From Steromphala cineraria (taxonomy: Eukaryota; Mollusca; Gastropoda; Trochida; Trochidae): 64,000 nt of DNA. The notes below the pieces were generated by a model that did not search any database, was not told the DNA's origin, and saw only the letters and a program-made list of their open reading frames with translations. This document shows positions 56,505 through 64,000 of this stretch, piece by piece. The number at the start of each line of letters is the position of its first letter. Position 1 is the stretch's first letter. The position numbers and the translations under genes are program-made. The stretch spans positions 61,884,239 to 61,948,238 of the forward strand of contig OU744723.1 in NCBI GenBank assembly GCA_916613615.1, written 5' to 3'.

Positions 56505-59456
56505 TTAAGTTCATAATGCGCGAAAGCATCAATGCATTGCCAATTTACGTCTCACTGTTAACTAAAAACTAAACACATACAAACGGATATAAAAGTCAAT
56601 ATGGCACTATATATTTTATGAAGATTGAATCGATTTTTAATTTAGACATGTAAAATGTTCAAATATTGGATAACATTGAATATTTTCAAACACTGAAGAA
56701 AATAAAAACAAGTATTAGAAAACCTTTTATCTACGAATTTTACACATATTGATATCGTCAGCTAAACTAAAATGATCGTGCTCATTGAAGGGGCAGTAGC
56801 ACGTTTTTTGACAATTTTATTTCTTCAATTTTTCACTGATAATTGTAAGTTATTGCTAAATGTATTACTTTGATAGTGTCAAAACTCTCATTACACAAAC
56901 CAATCATCCATAGTCAGAGAACAAATTATAAAGATTCACATAAAATCCATTGGCAGCCATTTTTGTGTGAACACCTTTAATTCATTTTGTGCAAGAAAAG
57001 GAATCTCATGGTTTAACTTTACATTATACATTTGATTTATTACTGTTTCATTTAGTTTTAATACATTGTCTTTAAATTGGAACCATTTATTTTAATGTTC
57101 CTGACATCACCTTATATTCCCCCTAAAAATGTGCTACTGCCCCTTTAAGGTAGGATGCCAGTGTTACCTCTTCATAATGTTAAAGGCTATACGGGCATTT
57201 CGCGTAATTTAATTTTAGATCCAAACAAATGTGTAATAACTTGTAGTGTATCTGCCATAAGTCATAACAATCCACAACTACACATTATTCCAATTTCAAT
57301 GAATGAGATGTAATGATGATTATCTAAATGACAATAAATGACATAAGAAACGTATAAGTTACTCGAAAATAAAGGTGTACCTCGTTTCATAGCAACGCAT
57401 TCATGTATTTCCCTGTTTCATAGCAAAATGCGTTTCATTTTATTTTGTGCTTCTTCAATGTACCAATTATATATATATCACTCTTATGATAGTCATGCAA
57501 TGAACATGATACGCACTGAAATGAAGTAGTAGGCGTACTCAGGTATTAATGTGCGTACATGATACGCATTAAATTGTATTTTCGGTTGTACTTAGTCATT
57601 TTCTAGGCGTACATTACGTGTGTACGCCCCTTATCTGTAGCCCTGTTTATTCATATACAACTGGTAGATGACTCTTTAATGATCTCGGACACTCAGTTAG
57701 GACAGGAGCAGTGATCAATCTACAGATATGACCCTCTGAGTCAAGGGACTTACTACTATAAAGTCTTGTGAGTCCAAGCTGATTTAAATGAGTCCTTTAA
57801 CAAGTAAGCACATATAATCACGAAAATATCTATGCATCCAAGGACTCGCACCTAAATTTCTATGAGTCCTTTCTAAATTTTATGAGTATTTGAAGCAGGA
57901 CTCGCAGGTTAATTTATCCCTGCATGAGGTGTCTTCCTGGGTTGTGTAAATATTTAAAAGGGTCAATTGACATCTGATCAATCTCATTAAAATAATATCA
58001 TACAATTGACCACTTTATTCATTCATAGATATCACTTTAAAAAGAACCGGCACTCAAGAGAAACATGTGGTTTCTGTCCTTGGGCATGTGTAGTTTTATA
58101 CATTGGTTAATGAATACCAGGCCAATCTCACTAAGATAACTTCTGCCCACTTTATTCTTGAATGATGTAATGTGTTCAAGTTCAGCCAGTGGTCCCTGGG
58201 CATGGGCAGTTTTATAAAATGGTTAATTGATACCAGGCCAATCTTGATTTTTGTTCTTTTCGTCAAATCAGATACTTGTTGCCTCCAAACTGAGACGCAG
58301 TGTAAATTCCTACACACTATGCGCGGTGTTATCAATATATCAGTATATTTCAATGTAGGCAAAGTGTGAAACGAATCGGTACACACCAAAAACACAACCA
58401 TATAAAACATGATTCTATGGAGAGTTCTTAACAAAGTGTGAAGTTGTGTTGTGAAAATAAGTCAAGTATGTATCCATGTTATAAGCAGTGCTTAGAAAGC
58501 ATCTCTTTCCAACTCGGCTCATAGCTGAACAATGATGATCATTCTTAATGCTCATATGCATCTAAACTATGCATCTAAACTATGCATCTAAACTATGCAT
58601 CTAAACTGATCTTAGGTATTTAAGTGAGTCCTGAGGTTTCTGCATTGGTTTTTTTCAACACAACTAAATTCTAATGGCTAGCCGGTCAATCTCATTAGAA
58701 TAGGGTCTTAAATGTGCCAGCTGGATAACTCTTTGATGGTCTCAGGTATTCAAGTGAGTCCTTAGATTGCTGCATTTGTTTTGTTTATAAACACAGCTAA
58801 TTGATACCCAGTCAATCTAATCAAAATTAGATTTGAAATGTGTTCTGTTTATAAACCACAGGTAGAATGATCTGTTTATTAACCACTATAGGAACTGATC
58901 TCAAGTATTAAAGTTAGTGATGATGATGCACAGTTATTGGTTCCTGGTCAATCTATTTAAAATTAGTCTCAAGTTAGCTCTTTTTTTTATAAACGGTTTA
59001 ACCCCATAGATAACTATTTGCCATACAAAGAAATATTCAGATTTTTCTGAAAGTATGAATGATTTTTTTACTCAGGTTTGGACGTCATTTTCCGGCGCAT
59101 GCCAAGTGGGCAGGAAGCAGCTACCACGGCCACCAGTGATTACACGCCACCAGTGAGTACACCAGTGAGTACACGGCAAAATGACTTTCATTTCCTCATT
59201 GAGAAAGGTAAGAGGTTTTTCCCTGAGTTCAGGTAGGTTAAAGGTGCATTGCTGCAGTATTTTTGACATTTTTTGCTTTAAATTGTTTTAAATGATGAAA
59301 TACATACTTAACAAAATGGTTGCAAGTCAAAACGATCATTATGAGGAAATATTTTTTTATTTTATTTATTTTTTAACTCGCATGTTACTTTACACCATCA
59401 TGTCAGATTCCACGATGCTGTCTCGTCATGTCGGTTACTCCAACTGGGAAGTTTGA
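48782..59456 (+). CDS. Predicted seven-exon gene, unknown function (about 301 aa)
   Basis: The candidate exons are 48782-49082, 49690-49788, 49870-49956, 50300-50393, 50955-51097, 59076-59207 and 59407-59456 (TGA). All have AG acceptors and GT donors (GTAGGA, GTAAGT, GTAAAA, GTAAGT, GTGAGT, GTAAGA). The reading phases join without a stop: 1,1,1,2,1,1. Total coding length is 906 nt. Recognisable stretches include MEIKIYKMTIQEGRVLSI at the start, YGFCSHGRVGSTAIF, VTQRLLEEQFQCMHYVSH and a Thr/Ser/Pro-rich TPPVSTPVST. I recognise no domain. Exon 2 (99 nt) could be optional. The last intron but one is 8 kb and holds a minus-strand Crypton and several repeats. The model was built by eye from splice signals, so individual exons, especially the first two, may be wrong. 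Confidence 0.42.
50165..50210. promoter_or_regulatory. Paired GTCACGTGAC palindromes in an intron
   Basis: Two identical 10-bp palindromes lie at 50165-50174 and 50201-50210, each inside GGTCACGTGACTT. They match the USF/TFE/MITF-type E-box (CACGTG, CLEAR-like). They lie in the intron between predicted exons 3 and 4 of the plus-strand gene. Binding is inferred. Confidence 0.45.
51190..52155. repeat. Family F (149-bp monomers), intronic block 1
   Basis: Copies of a unit with GTCTCCCTGGGTTGTG, GATATCTGGTCAATCTCATT, AAAATGAGGTCATACATTTG and GACTCTTTAATGATCTC recur across the intron. The left edge is diverged and copies sharpen towards 52100. The block ends exactly at the last exon of the Crypton: the final 12 codons of that frame are family F sequence. 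Confidence 0.8.
52110..54076 (-). pseudogene. Crypton-type tyrosine recombinase (DUF3504/KCTD1-like), split by introns, broken
   Basis: On the minus strand exon a (54076-53159) holds the N-terminal DUF3504 region: EDIDPAELNQYICQF, YEPCTIRAFISSIERYLKKK, SNPSSLINSLW, HDLKWGDITLQ, NERQTKTRTG, and WYKSNDMGINSI. It needs about four frame changes (near 53950, 53690, 53545, 53280) and passes one TAG near 53355. Exon b (52942-52872) gives VRKHLVQKLRDSG then EIIQVTG. Exon c (52468 down to about 52150) gives HKNVNSINNYSG and SSIMVGSTVRGNVTIN. Both introns have GT-AG ends and matching phases (2 and 1). The active-site set is R, YxxR (Tyr replaces the usual His), H of GHKN, and Y of NNYS. The 5' side is cut by a family A element, the 3' side by family F. 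Family assignment is strong; activity is lost. Confidence 0.8.
54082..54174. repeat. Inverted repeat of two family A ends (about 42-bp arms)
   Basis: CGAACGCCGGACGACGGGCC at 54082 is mirrored by GGCCCGTCGTCCGGCGTTCG ending at 54174. The arms continue through CATGACATAAGCCCATCTGG and its complement, with a loop of about 9 nt (TTCACTTTC). It is a head-to-head junction of family A 3' ends and would form a long hairpin. It lies at the broken 5' edge of the Crypton. Confidence 0.88.
54175..55335 (-). repeat. Composite element family A, copy 11, minus orientation
   Basis: Read on the minus strand it begins at the AGATTCATTGGCTCTGTAGC end (about 55333). It runs through seven monomers with GACCCCTGTGACCCTATTTG-type cores and ends with (GGAC)n at 54172-54205 next to the inverted repeat. 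The monomers are of the GACCCC subtype, as in copies 2 and 8. Confidence 0.8.
55337..55500 (-). repeat. GC-hairpin end with (GGAC)n, family E-like
   Basis: On the plus strand TATGCCCCCGAGATTCCGG, GGTATA and (TGTCCGTC)n at 55375-55430 are followed by CATAACTTTTGATTGGTCAG. Reversed, the order is monomer, (GGAC)n, GGGGGCATA. That is the end design of families C, D and E. The join to family F follows at about 55500. Confidence 0.5.
55500..56050. repeat. Family F (149-bp monomers), intronic block 2
   Basis: Near-identical monomers start at 55511, 55660, 55809 and 55958, a 149-bp step. Each carries ATCACTTTATTCATATACAA, and the last copy is interrupted there by a transposon. Confidence 0.9.
56478..56500. 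repeat. (TA)n microsatellite
   Basis: About 11 TA pairs inside the transposon. Confidence 0.95.
56788..57148. mobile_element. Fold-back MITE, copy 2 (nested)
   Basis: The left end GAAGGGGCAGTAGCACGTTT and the right end ATGTGCTACTGCCCCTTTAA are inverted. The right arm continues into GACATCACCTTATATTCCCC as in copy 1, but the left arm keeps only about 22 bp, so the long hairpin of copy 1 is lost by an internal deletion. The element lies inside the CAGGGCT transposon. Confidence 0.8.
57652..59000. repeat. Family F, intronic block 3 (diverged)
   Basis: The interrupted monomer resumes at CATATACAACTGGTAGATGA. After the small transposon, older copies continue (GTGTCTTCCTGGGTTGTGTA, CAATCTCATTAAAATAATAT) and fade by about 59000. 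ATGCATCTAAACT is tandemly repeated four times at 58556-58608. Confidence 0.7.
57709..57922. mobile_element. 214-bp inverted-repeat transposon
   Basis: The ends are CAGTGATCAATCTAC and, inverted, CAGGGATAAATTAAC. The flanks are CAGGAG (57703-57708) and CATGAG (57923-57928). The uninterrupted family F monomer reads GGACATGAGGTGTC, so CATGAG is the 6-bp target with one later change. The 6-bp duplication and CAG start match the larger element at 56051. Internal GAGTCC/GGACTC motifs recur. There is no coding capacity. Confidence 0.78.
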
Positions 59457-62015
59457 TGCAGTGAGTTGACAATTTTTTTTGTGTGAATGTAGAGTGGATA
59501 ATTATCAAATGATAAATACCTTTGTACTAACGTTTCCGGATGTCATATCATTTTATAGATTATTTCTCTTTGCAAAAATACTCTTGATTGTGTTGAAATA
59601 TATCAATCATAGATCAGATTCAGACTGTCACGTTCTGTCAAATGCAATCAAATAAGACTAAATAATAACTTAACTGTCACAATGAATAAGGGAGATTTTC
59701 TGAATACAATCATTTTGTTGTCATTCCGAAACATGGCCCAACTTCAGAGCATTATCAATAAAAGATTGTTGAACAATAGGTTTATACATTGTTCACATTT
59801 TGCATAATACATAATCATTATCATCAAGCTGTTAGCTAAAATGAATGAATGAATGAATGAAATACTGATATAAATAAATGATAATGAAATAATAAAAAAT
59901 AGGTGGTAAAAACCTTTCAAACCTTATTTGGTCTGGAAGTTAGAAAACTATCCTTTAATGAATGTACTGACCAACCAAAGTGTTGCACCATTCCCATACA
60001 ACAATTTTGAACTGAACACTTGTTTGCTTTTATGTAATCAAAAGTTCAGTAAAAAATGTGTGTGATATGTGTCTTCTCCAATAGCCAATATTTATAAATT
60101 GTCAAATCAAAAGTTCTGCAAAGTTTTCTTCCTATTCAAGATAATTTTAGCAAATTAAGTTACATAACTAGTTTCGTCATTTTATCAACATAAATTCTTT
60201 ATAGGATTTCAAAACAGTTAACTCTCATGCAATTAGCAAATACCAAAGGCACATCAGCAAATTGAGCATTATCTCAACGTTTGCCTATTGCATTAATGTG
60301 CAAGGAGCATTTTTTTCAGATTAGTTATCAAAGAAATGGAAAAAAATATCAAATTCTTTTGAAAGTTGCAAATCCTAAAATGCAATATATGCAATATCGC
60401 CATGTCTCAGCCCTTCTCTGCTTACTTGCCGAGCACCTGCGCAGCCCCATACTGCTTTTGAAATGAGGGGGGAAAATAATTAATTCAAATTGTTGTGAAA
60501 TTGAGAATCCCTTGAAAGGTTTTTGCAATTTTGTTATTCAAATTGCTCGTTTTAGATAATTTATTCAAAAGGTACAATATTACAAAGAAGTAAAACACAC
60601 ATCAGTCAAAGTATAAAACATAAAGTGTAGATCATATATTGATGGTAATATTATTTTATTTTTTGAAAGGAGTTTTTATCAATGCAAACTCTTAAGGCAT
60701 AAATTCCTGATAACAAAATGACACCTTTCAAACTATTATTAAGGGGAGATAATCAACAAGTTCAATCAGAAGGTTATCTTCAGTTCCCTCAAAACCATTA
60801 AATGAAGGGTATTAAGGCTTTTATAGAATGTATACAATATCAAATCACATACCTCCCAAATTATGCATCAATTGTAAATTCTAAACCTGGAACTGTTGTC
60901 TTTGAAAACTAAAAATTACCACAGTTTTGTTTTTTTAATTTGTCAAATAAAAACTCATACTATCAATGGCACTATCAAGAGCATATATTGAGCATATTGA
61001 ACCAAACTTGCAACTTGTCTTTATTTGACAATTCTATCTCAAAATTATAATATGTTCTCAGTATTGCCCTTGCATTAAAATCTGCTTTTGATATAAAAAA
61101 ACCGAAAGTCAACTAGAATTTATTTGTTTATATCAGTAATACAAACAGGGGCATGTCAAAGCCTACTCTAACATAAGACATTAAAAACAATACTATTTCA
61201 CCAATGACACCATTAAAAAAATAATAATTCAAGTTTCTATCTCTTTGCCGCTTTTGATATTTCGTCCAAATTCGATTTAATCTTGTTCAAATTTGTATGA
61301 CTGTCTGACTATAAATTTGGGATAAAATAACTAGTCATCATAGACATGGACTATATTTAAACTTATCAATTTTAAGCTTGTGTTCTGTTTATGAAACTTT
61401 CACAACCCAATTTACCATTTGCATCAGATTTTTTCCTCCATTATCAGATATTGTCATTTCTATATAATGGAAAAATAAATGAAGATCAAAATGACCAACT
61501 CTACAGCAACATATCCAAGGTTTTGAGTTTTTCTCTCAGCAAAAACAAATTAAATTTGAGAGGAAAAACAAGAGTTATATAAGATATAATGAAGATAAAG
61601 TGAGTCATTCATCCAACTAGAATCCTCATCCCATTCCCCTTCCCAATCTTCCTTGTGATAGTATCATAGTGTGTTCATGACATTTAAATCACTTGATATA
61701 AACATGTTGATAAGATTACAGAATGTAATAAGATATTATCATTTTTTAATTATTCTAGAGATTGTTTTCCTCCTTAAATATTCACACCAATTGATCATAC
61801 AAAGACAGTCAATGAAACATATTCATTATGTCATGAATGGAGCAGTATGATTATTTAATCAAATAAAATATCAAGTATTTACCTAAAATTATATTGGAAA
61901 GGCAACTGTACTGTAATATACATTATACATTAATTGCATAATAACAAATGAAACTTGATTATACACGTATACATTATAGATATGTATATAATTACCTTGT
62001 AATTCATTTCCTTAT
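59457..62015. other. Unique AT-rich sequence downstream of the predicted gene
   Basis: A (GAAT)n run lies at 59841-59860 and ATAAATAAATG at 59871-59881. A plus-strand frame at 60281-60466 is preceded by GCATTTTTTTCAG and ends in CLLAEHLRSPILLLK, but its phase does not fit the predicted gene. I see no other exon or array. Confidence 0.4.
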
Positions 62016-62019
62016 CATT

Positions 62020-62796
62020 TTAGCTCATCTTGCCTGTAAGGCCTGATGGGCTTATGGCATGGCATGGTGTCCAGCGTGCCTCCTTTCCTCAGTAAACTTT
62101 GTGGAATTTCGCCTTCTTCAGAACCATAAGGCCCGGAAAGCTTAAAATTGGTGTACAGATTCCTTGACTAGTTAGGATAAAAAATTGTAGCTTTGGTGGC
62201 CCTGGGGCCCCTAATAAGGGCCACAGGGGCCACGCCCTAAAAACCTAAATCAATCTTTGTTCTGTCGAAAACAGATAATCCTGGCCATGGTATTGCCTCT
62301 TAAGGGTAAAGCACTGCAAAGTAAAGAAAATACCCAAATTAGGAACATGTTACACTTAAAATAGCATAATCAAAGACCAACGAGTTAAAAAAAACTACCA
62401 ACAGAAAGTCACACGTATCAATTTTAAGAGATATTTGATGTGTGCTTCCCATAAAATTTCTGACAGGGAGAGGTTTACTGTTGAAAGATGATATTTTAAG
62501 GCAGCTTCAATCAATGTCAAGTGTCTACACAAGTATGGTGAAATAAGTCTTCACATAAATAACACAATGAGCTTACATTGCAAAATAAGTTAACAGTTAA
62601 AATATAACCCCAATATTCTGATATGAACAATTTCTATTTCTATATTGATTACAGGTATCTGAAATCACATCACTTGTATTCTTAAGTCTAGAATTTGAGA
62701 CTTTGTGGCCCCTACAAATGGGGAAACCACATTGGCCACAGCAAAATTAAATTTGAAGCCTGATGAGCTACAGAGCCAATGGCTCTATTTCTATAA
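62020..62796 (-). repeat. Composite element family A, copy 12, minus orientation
   Basis: It is bounded by TTTTAGCTCATCTTGCCTGT on the left and AGCTACAGAGCCAATGGCTC on the right. About one monomer is recognisable near the left end. The middle (62270-62690) is unrelated or strongly diverged. The (GGAC)n tract is reduced to GTCCAGCGTGCCTCC. Confidence 0.75.
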
Positions 62797-63150
62797 ATAT
62801 ATAAGACGTATGATAATGACTGATGGAAATCTGAAAAAATGACATGGATATAAATAAGCTGAAATGATGTCTGATGGTAAAATGATAAAATGAAGGATAT
62901 TTAATGAAATAAGTAACATGGATAATGTATAAATGTGTACACATAATCTGGTAAAAGTCTGAAAAACCATGAGGGGCCCTAAATAGATATTAGATGTTGC
63001 TGTGAATGGAAATTGACGAATGATTTGCTGATGGGTAATAAATTGATTAGAACATGAATACGTCATCATGATAACATATATTAAATTAATACTGCTGCAA
63101 AGTCTGAAAATTTCAAAAACACCCATCTGGGATGAAGTATGGATTGTCTT

Positions 63151-63175
63151 GGTCTCACCTGCAGTAGGAACCCAG
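63151..63175 (-). CDS. Candidate first coding exon MAGFLLQ
   Basis: On the minus strand GCGATGGCTGGGTTCCTACT, then GCAG|GTGAGA, makes a seven-codon first exon with a consensus donor. Upstream (63200-63395, minus strand) are a TTCCGG-type ETS site, CACGTG and AAATATGGCGG, a YY1-like motif typical at animal start sites. The second exon was not found in the window. On the plus strand ATGGCAGAGACAATGAAGCA with GTAAAC at 63232-63258 could be a rival first exon. Confidence 0.35.
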
Positions 63176-63199
63176 CCATCGCAGATTCGCACCGCTCGC

Positions 63200-63395
63200 C
63201 CGCTGTCAGTTTTGATGTGTTAGGGACCACCATGGCAGAGACAATGAAGCATAAGGTAAACTACATGTACTCTTTCTTCTCGACGGAAGACCCTTTACTT
63301 GTCAATCACGTGCAAGCCGGCCCCTGCTATTTCAATCGCAAGTCACCCATTTCCGGAGTCAGACACTTCTGTTATCCGCCATATTTATGGAAACA
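63200..63395 (-). promoter_or_regulatory. Candidate promoter with YY1-, ETS- and E-box-like sites
   Basis: The segment is richer in CpG than its surroundings. On the minus strand it holds AAATATGGCGG (about 63377-63387) and CTCCGGAAAT. CACGTG lies at 63308-63313. No TATA box is seen. Direction is inferred from the ATGGCGG motif and the downstream donor. Confidence 0.35.
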
Positions 63396-63619
63396 TAATT
63401 AAGAAGAGGATTTTTCCAGGTGATCTCCTTGAATACATATAAGTCGACAGAGTTTTAATAATTTTTGTAGAGGTGCCTCAATTCTATGATAAGTAAGAAT
63501 AAATTCATAACTTTATTTTGTTGAAAACCGACCAGTTAAAAAGCTCATTAACTGCCGGAATGTACCTTTAAGGGAATGCATTTTTTTATATTGAGTCTCT
63601 AAAATTCTAATGTTTAGAA

Positions 63620-63925
63620 CATCAGGCCTGTAAGGCCAGATGGGCTTATGGCATGGCGTAGTGTCCGGCATCTGTCCGTTCATGCATCCGTCCGTAAACT
63701 TTGTGCAATTACAACTTCTTCTCCAGGAGTGTAAAGCCTATAAATCTGTATCGTTTTGTACAGACACCTTGATCAATGAGGATTATGATTTACAGCTTTT
63801 GGTGACCCTTGGGTTCCTAGTAACCCTTGCATTTGGTAACCCTTTGGCCATTTCTAAGGGAGAAACAACATTAGTCACACCCTTAAGCAAAATTAAATAT
63901 GAAGCCTGATGACATACAGAGCAAA
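63620..63925 (-). repeat. Composite element family A, copy 13, minus orientation
   Basis: It is bounded by CATCAGGCCTGTAAGGCCAG on the left and TGAAGCCTGATGACATACAG on the right. One diverged monomer and a short (CCGT) run (CATCCGTCCGTAAAC) lie between. The open frame 63640-63909 is this repeat. Confidence 0.7.
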
Positions 63926-64000
63926 AAGTTTTATTAATATCATTTGTTTTGTTCAAATTGCATGATTTAGTGATTAACTATCCAAAGTCTAAAGAACTAC

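Larger units (their letters stand above)
56051..57645. mobile_element. Non-autonomous DNA transposon with CAGGGCTCCAGATAA ends
   Basis: The ends are CAGGGCTCCAGATAA (56051) and TTATCTGTAGCCCTG (to 57645), which are inverted with one mismatch. TTTATT flanks both sides (56045-56050 and 57646-57651). The neighbouring family F monomers show the uninterrupted ATCACTTTATTCATATAC, so the empty site proves a 6-bp target duplication. Inner repeats such as GCGTACATGATACGC and GTGTACTCA occur near both ends. There is no transposase. The CAGGG start is hAT-like, but hAT usually duplicates 8 bp, so the superfamily is open. It contains the nested MITE at 56788-57148. Confidence 0.85.

Noticed and set aside
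59461..59470. Donor GTGAGT after GATGCA as evidence for a longer last exon
   Set aside because: The frame continuing from predicted exon 6 reaches TGA at 59454-59456 first; the donor would need another frame.

Overview
This is a repeat-dominated, AT-rich, intron-bearing metazoan nuclear sequence. Four things point to a bivalve mollusc. They are the dispersed arrays of GTGACCTTGACCTTTGACC, the composite elements that begin AGAGCCATTGGCTCT and end in a CCATGCCATGCCATAAGCCC block, a (GTGA)n-headed SINE-like fragment, and many tetranucleotide GGAC/GACA runs. I do not name a species, and no bacterial-style operon logic applies.

Layout. 1-4600: mostly unique AT-rich DNA with a 38-bp minisatellite at about 2.33-3.22 kb. 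4.6-5.9 kb: the one compact, clearly recognisable gene, an intronless 291-codon SET-domain methyltransferase that looks KMT5A/SET8-like. It has a TATA box, an initiator and a perfect replication-dependent histone 3' stem-loop. 5.9-9.8 kb: unique sequence with two weak Mab-21/cGLR-like fragments. 9.9-26.7 kb: nested composite elements, here called family A (monomer about 145 bp), B (AGCAGCC hairpin, arrays of TGACCTTTGACC) and C (151-bp monomer). A candidate pair of minus-strand exons lies at 20.5-21.1 kb. 27.2-33.4 kb: three large minisatellites (TATCCTAC type, 80 bp, 78 bp). 34.4-44.7 kb: B, A, D and E families nested in each other, including a trimeric 436-bp higher-order repeat and a TACGTA-palindrome array. 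45.4-48.2 kb: a possible promoter/exon region, an array of about 190 bp, a poly-C run and (AAT)n.

48.7-59.5 kb: seven phase-compatible candidate exons make a predicted plus-strand gene of about 301 residues and unknown function. Inside its 8-kb intron lies a minus-strand Crypton-type (DUF3504/KCTD1-like) tyrosine recombinase. Two of its introns have correct GT-AG boundaries, but its first exon is broken by frameshifts and a stop. Further along that intron are two small inverted-repeat transposons with visible target duplications, one of which carries a nested fold-back MITE. 59.5-64 kb: mostly unique AT-rich DNA, two minus-strand family A elements and a possible promoter/first-exon pair near 63.2 kb.

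The most interesting signals are the following. (1) A histone-modifying enzyme gene carries a histone-type mRNA 3' end. (2) Several unrelated repeat families share one architecture: tandem monomers of 145-151 bp, then a tetra- or trinucleotide run, then a GC-rich terminal hairpin and TATAAAAA. (3) A neighbouring array supplies an empty site that fixes the ends of family A. (4) A split Crypton recombinase sits antisense inside a host intron. All exon models come from reading splice signals and reading phase by eye; no expression or homology search was possible.
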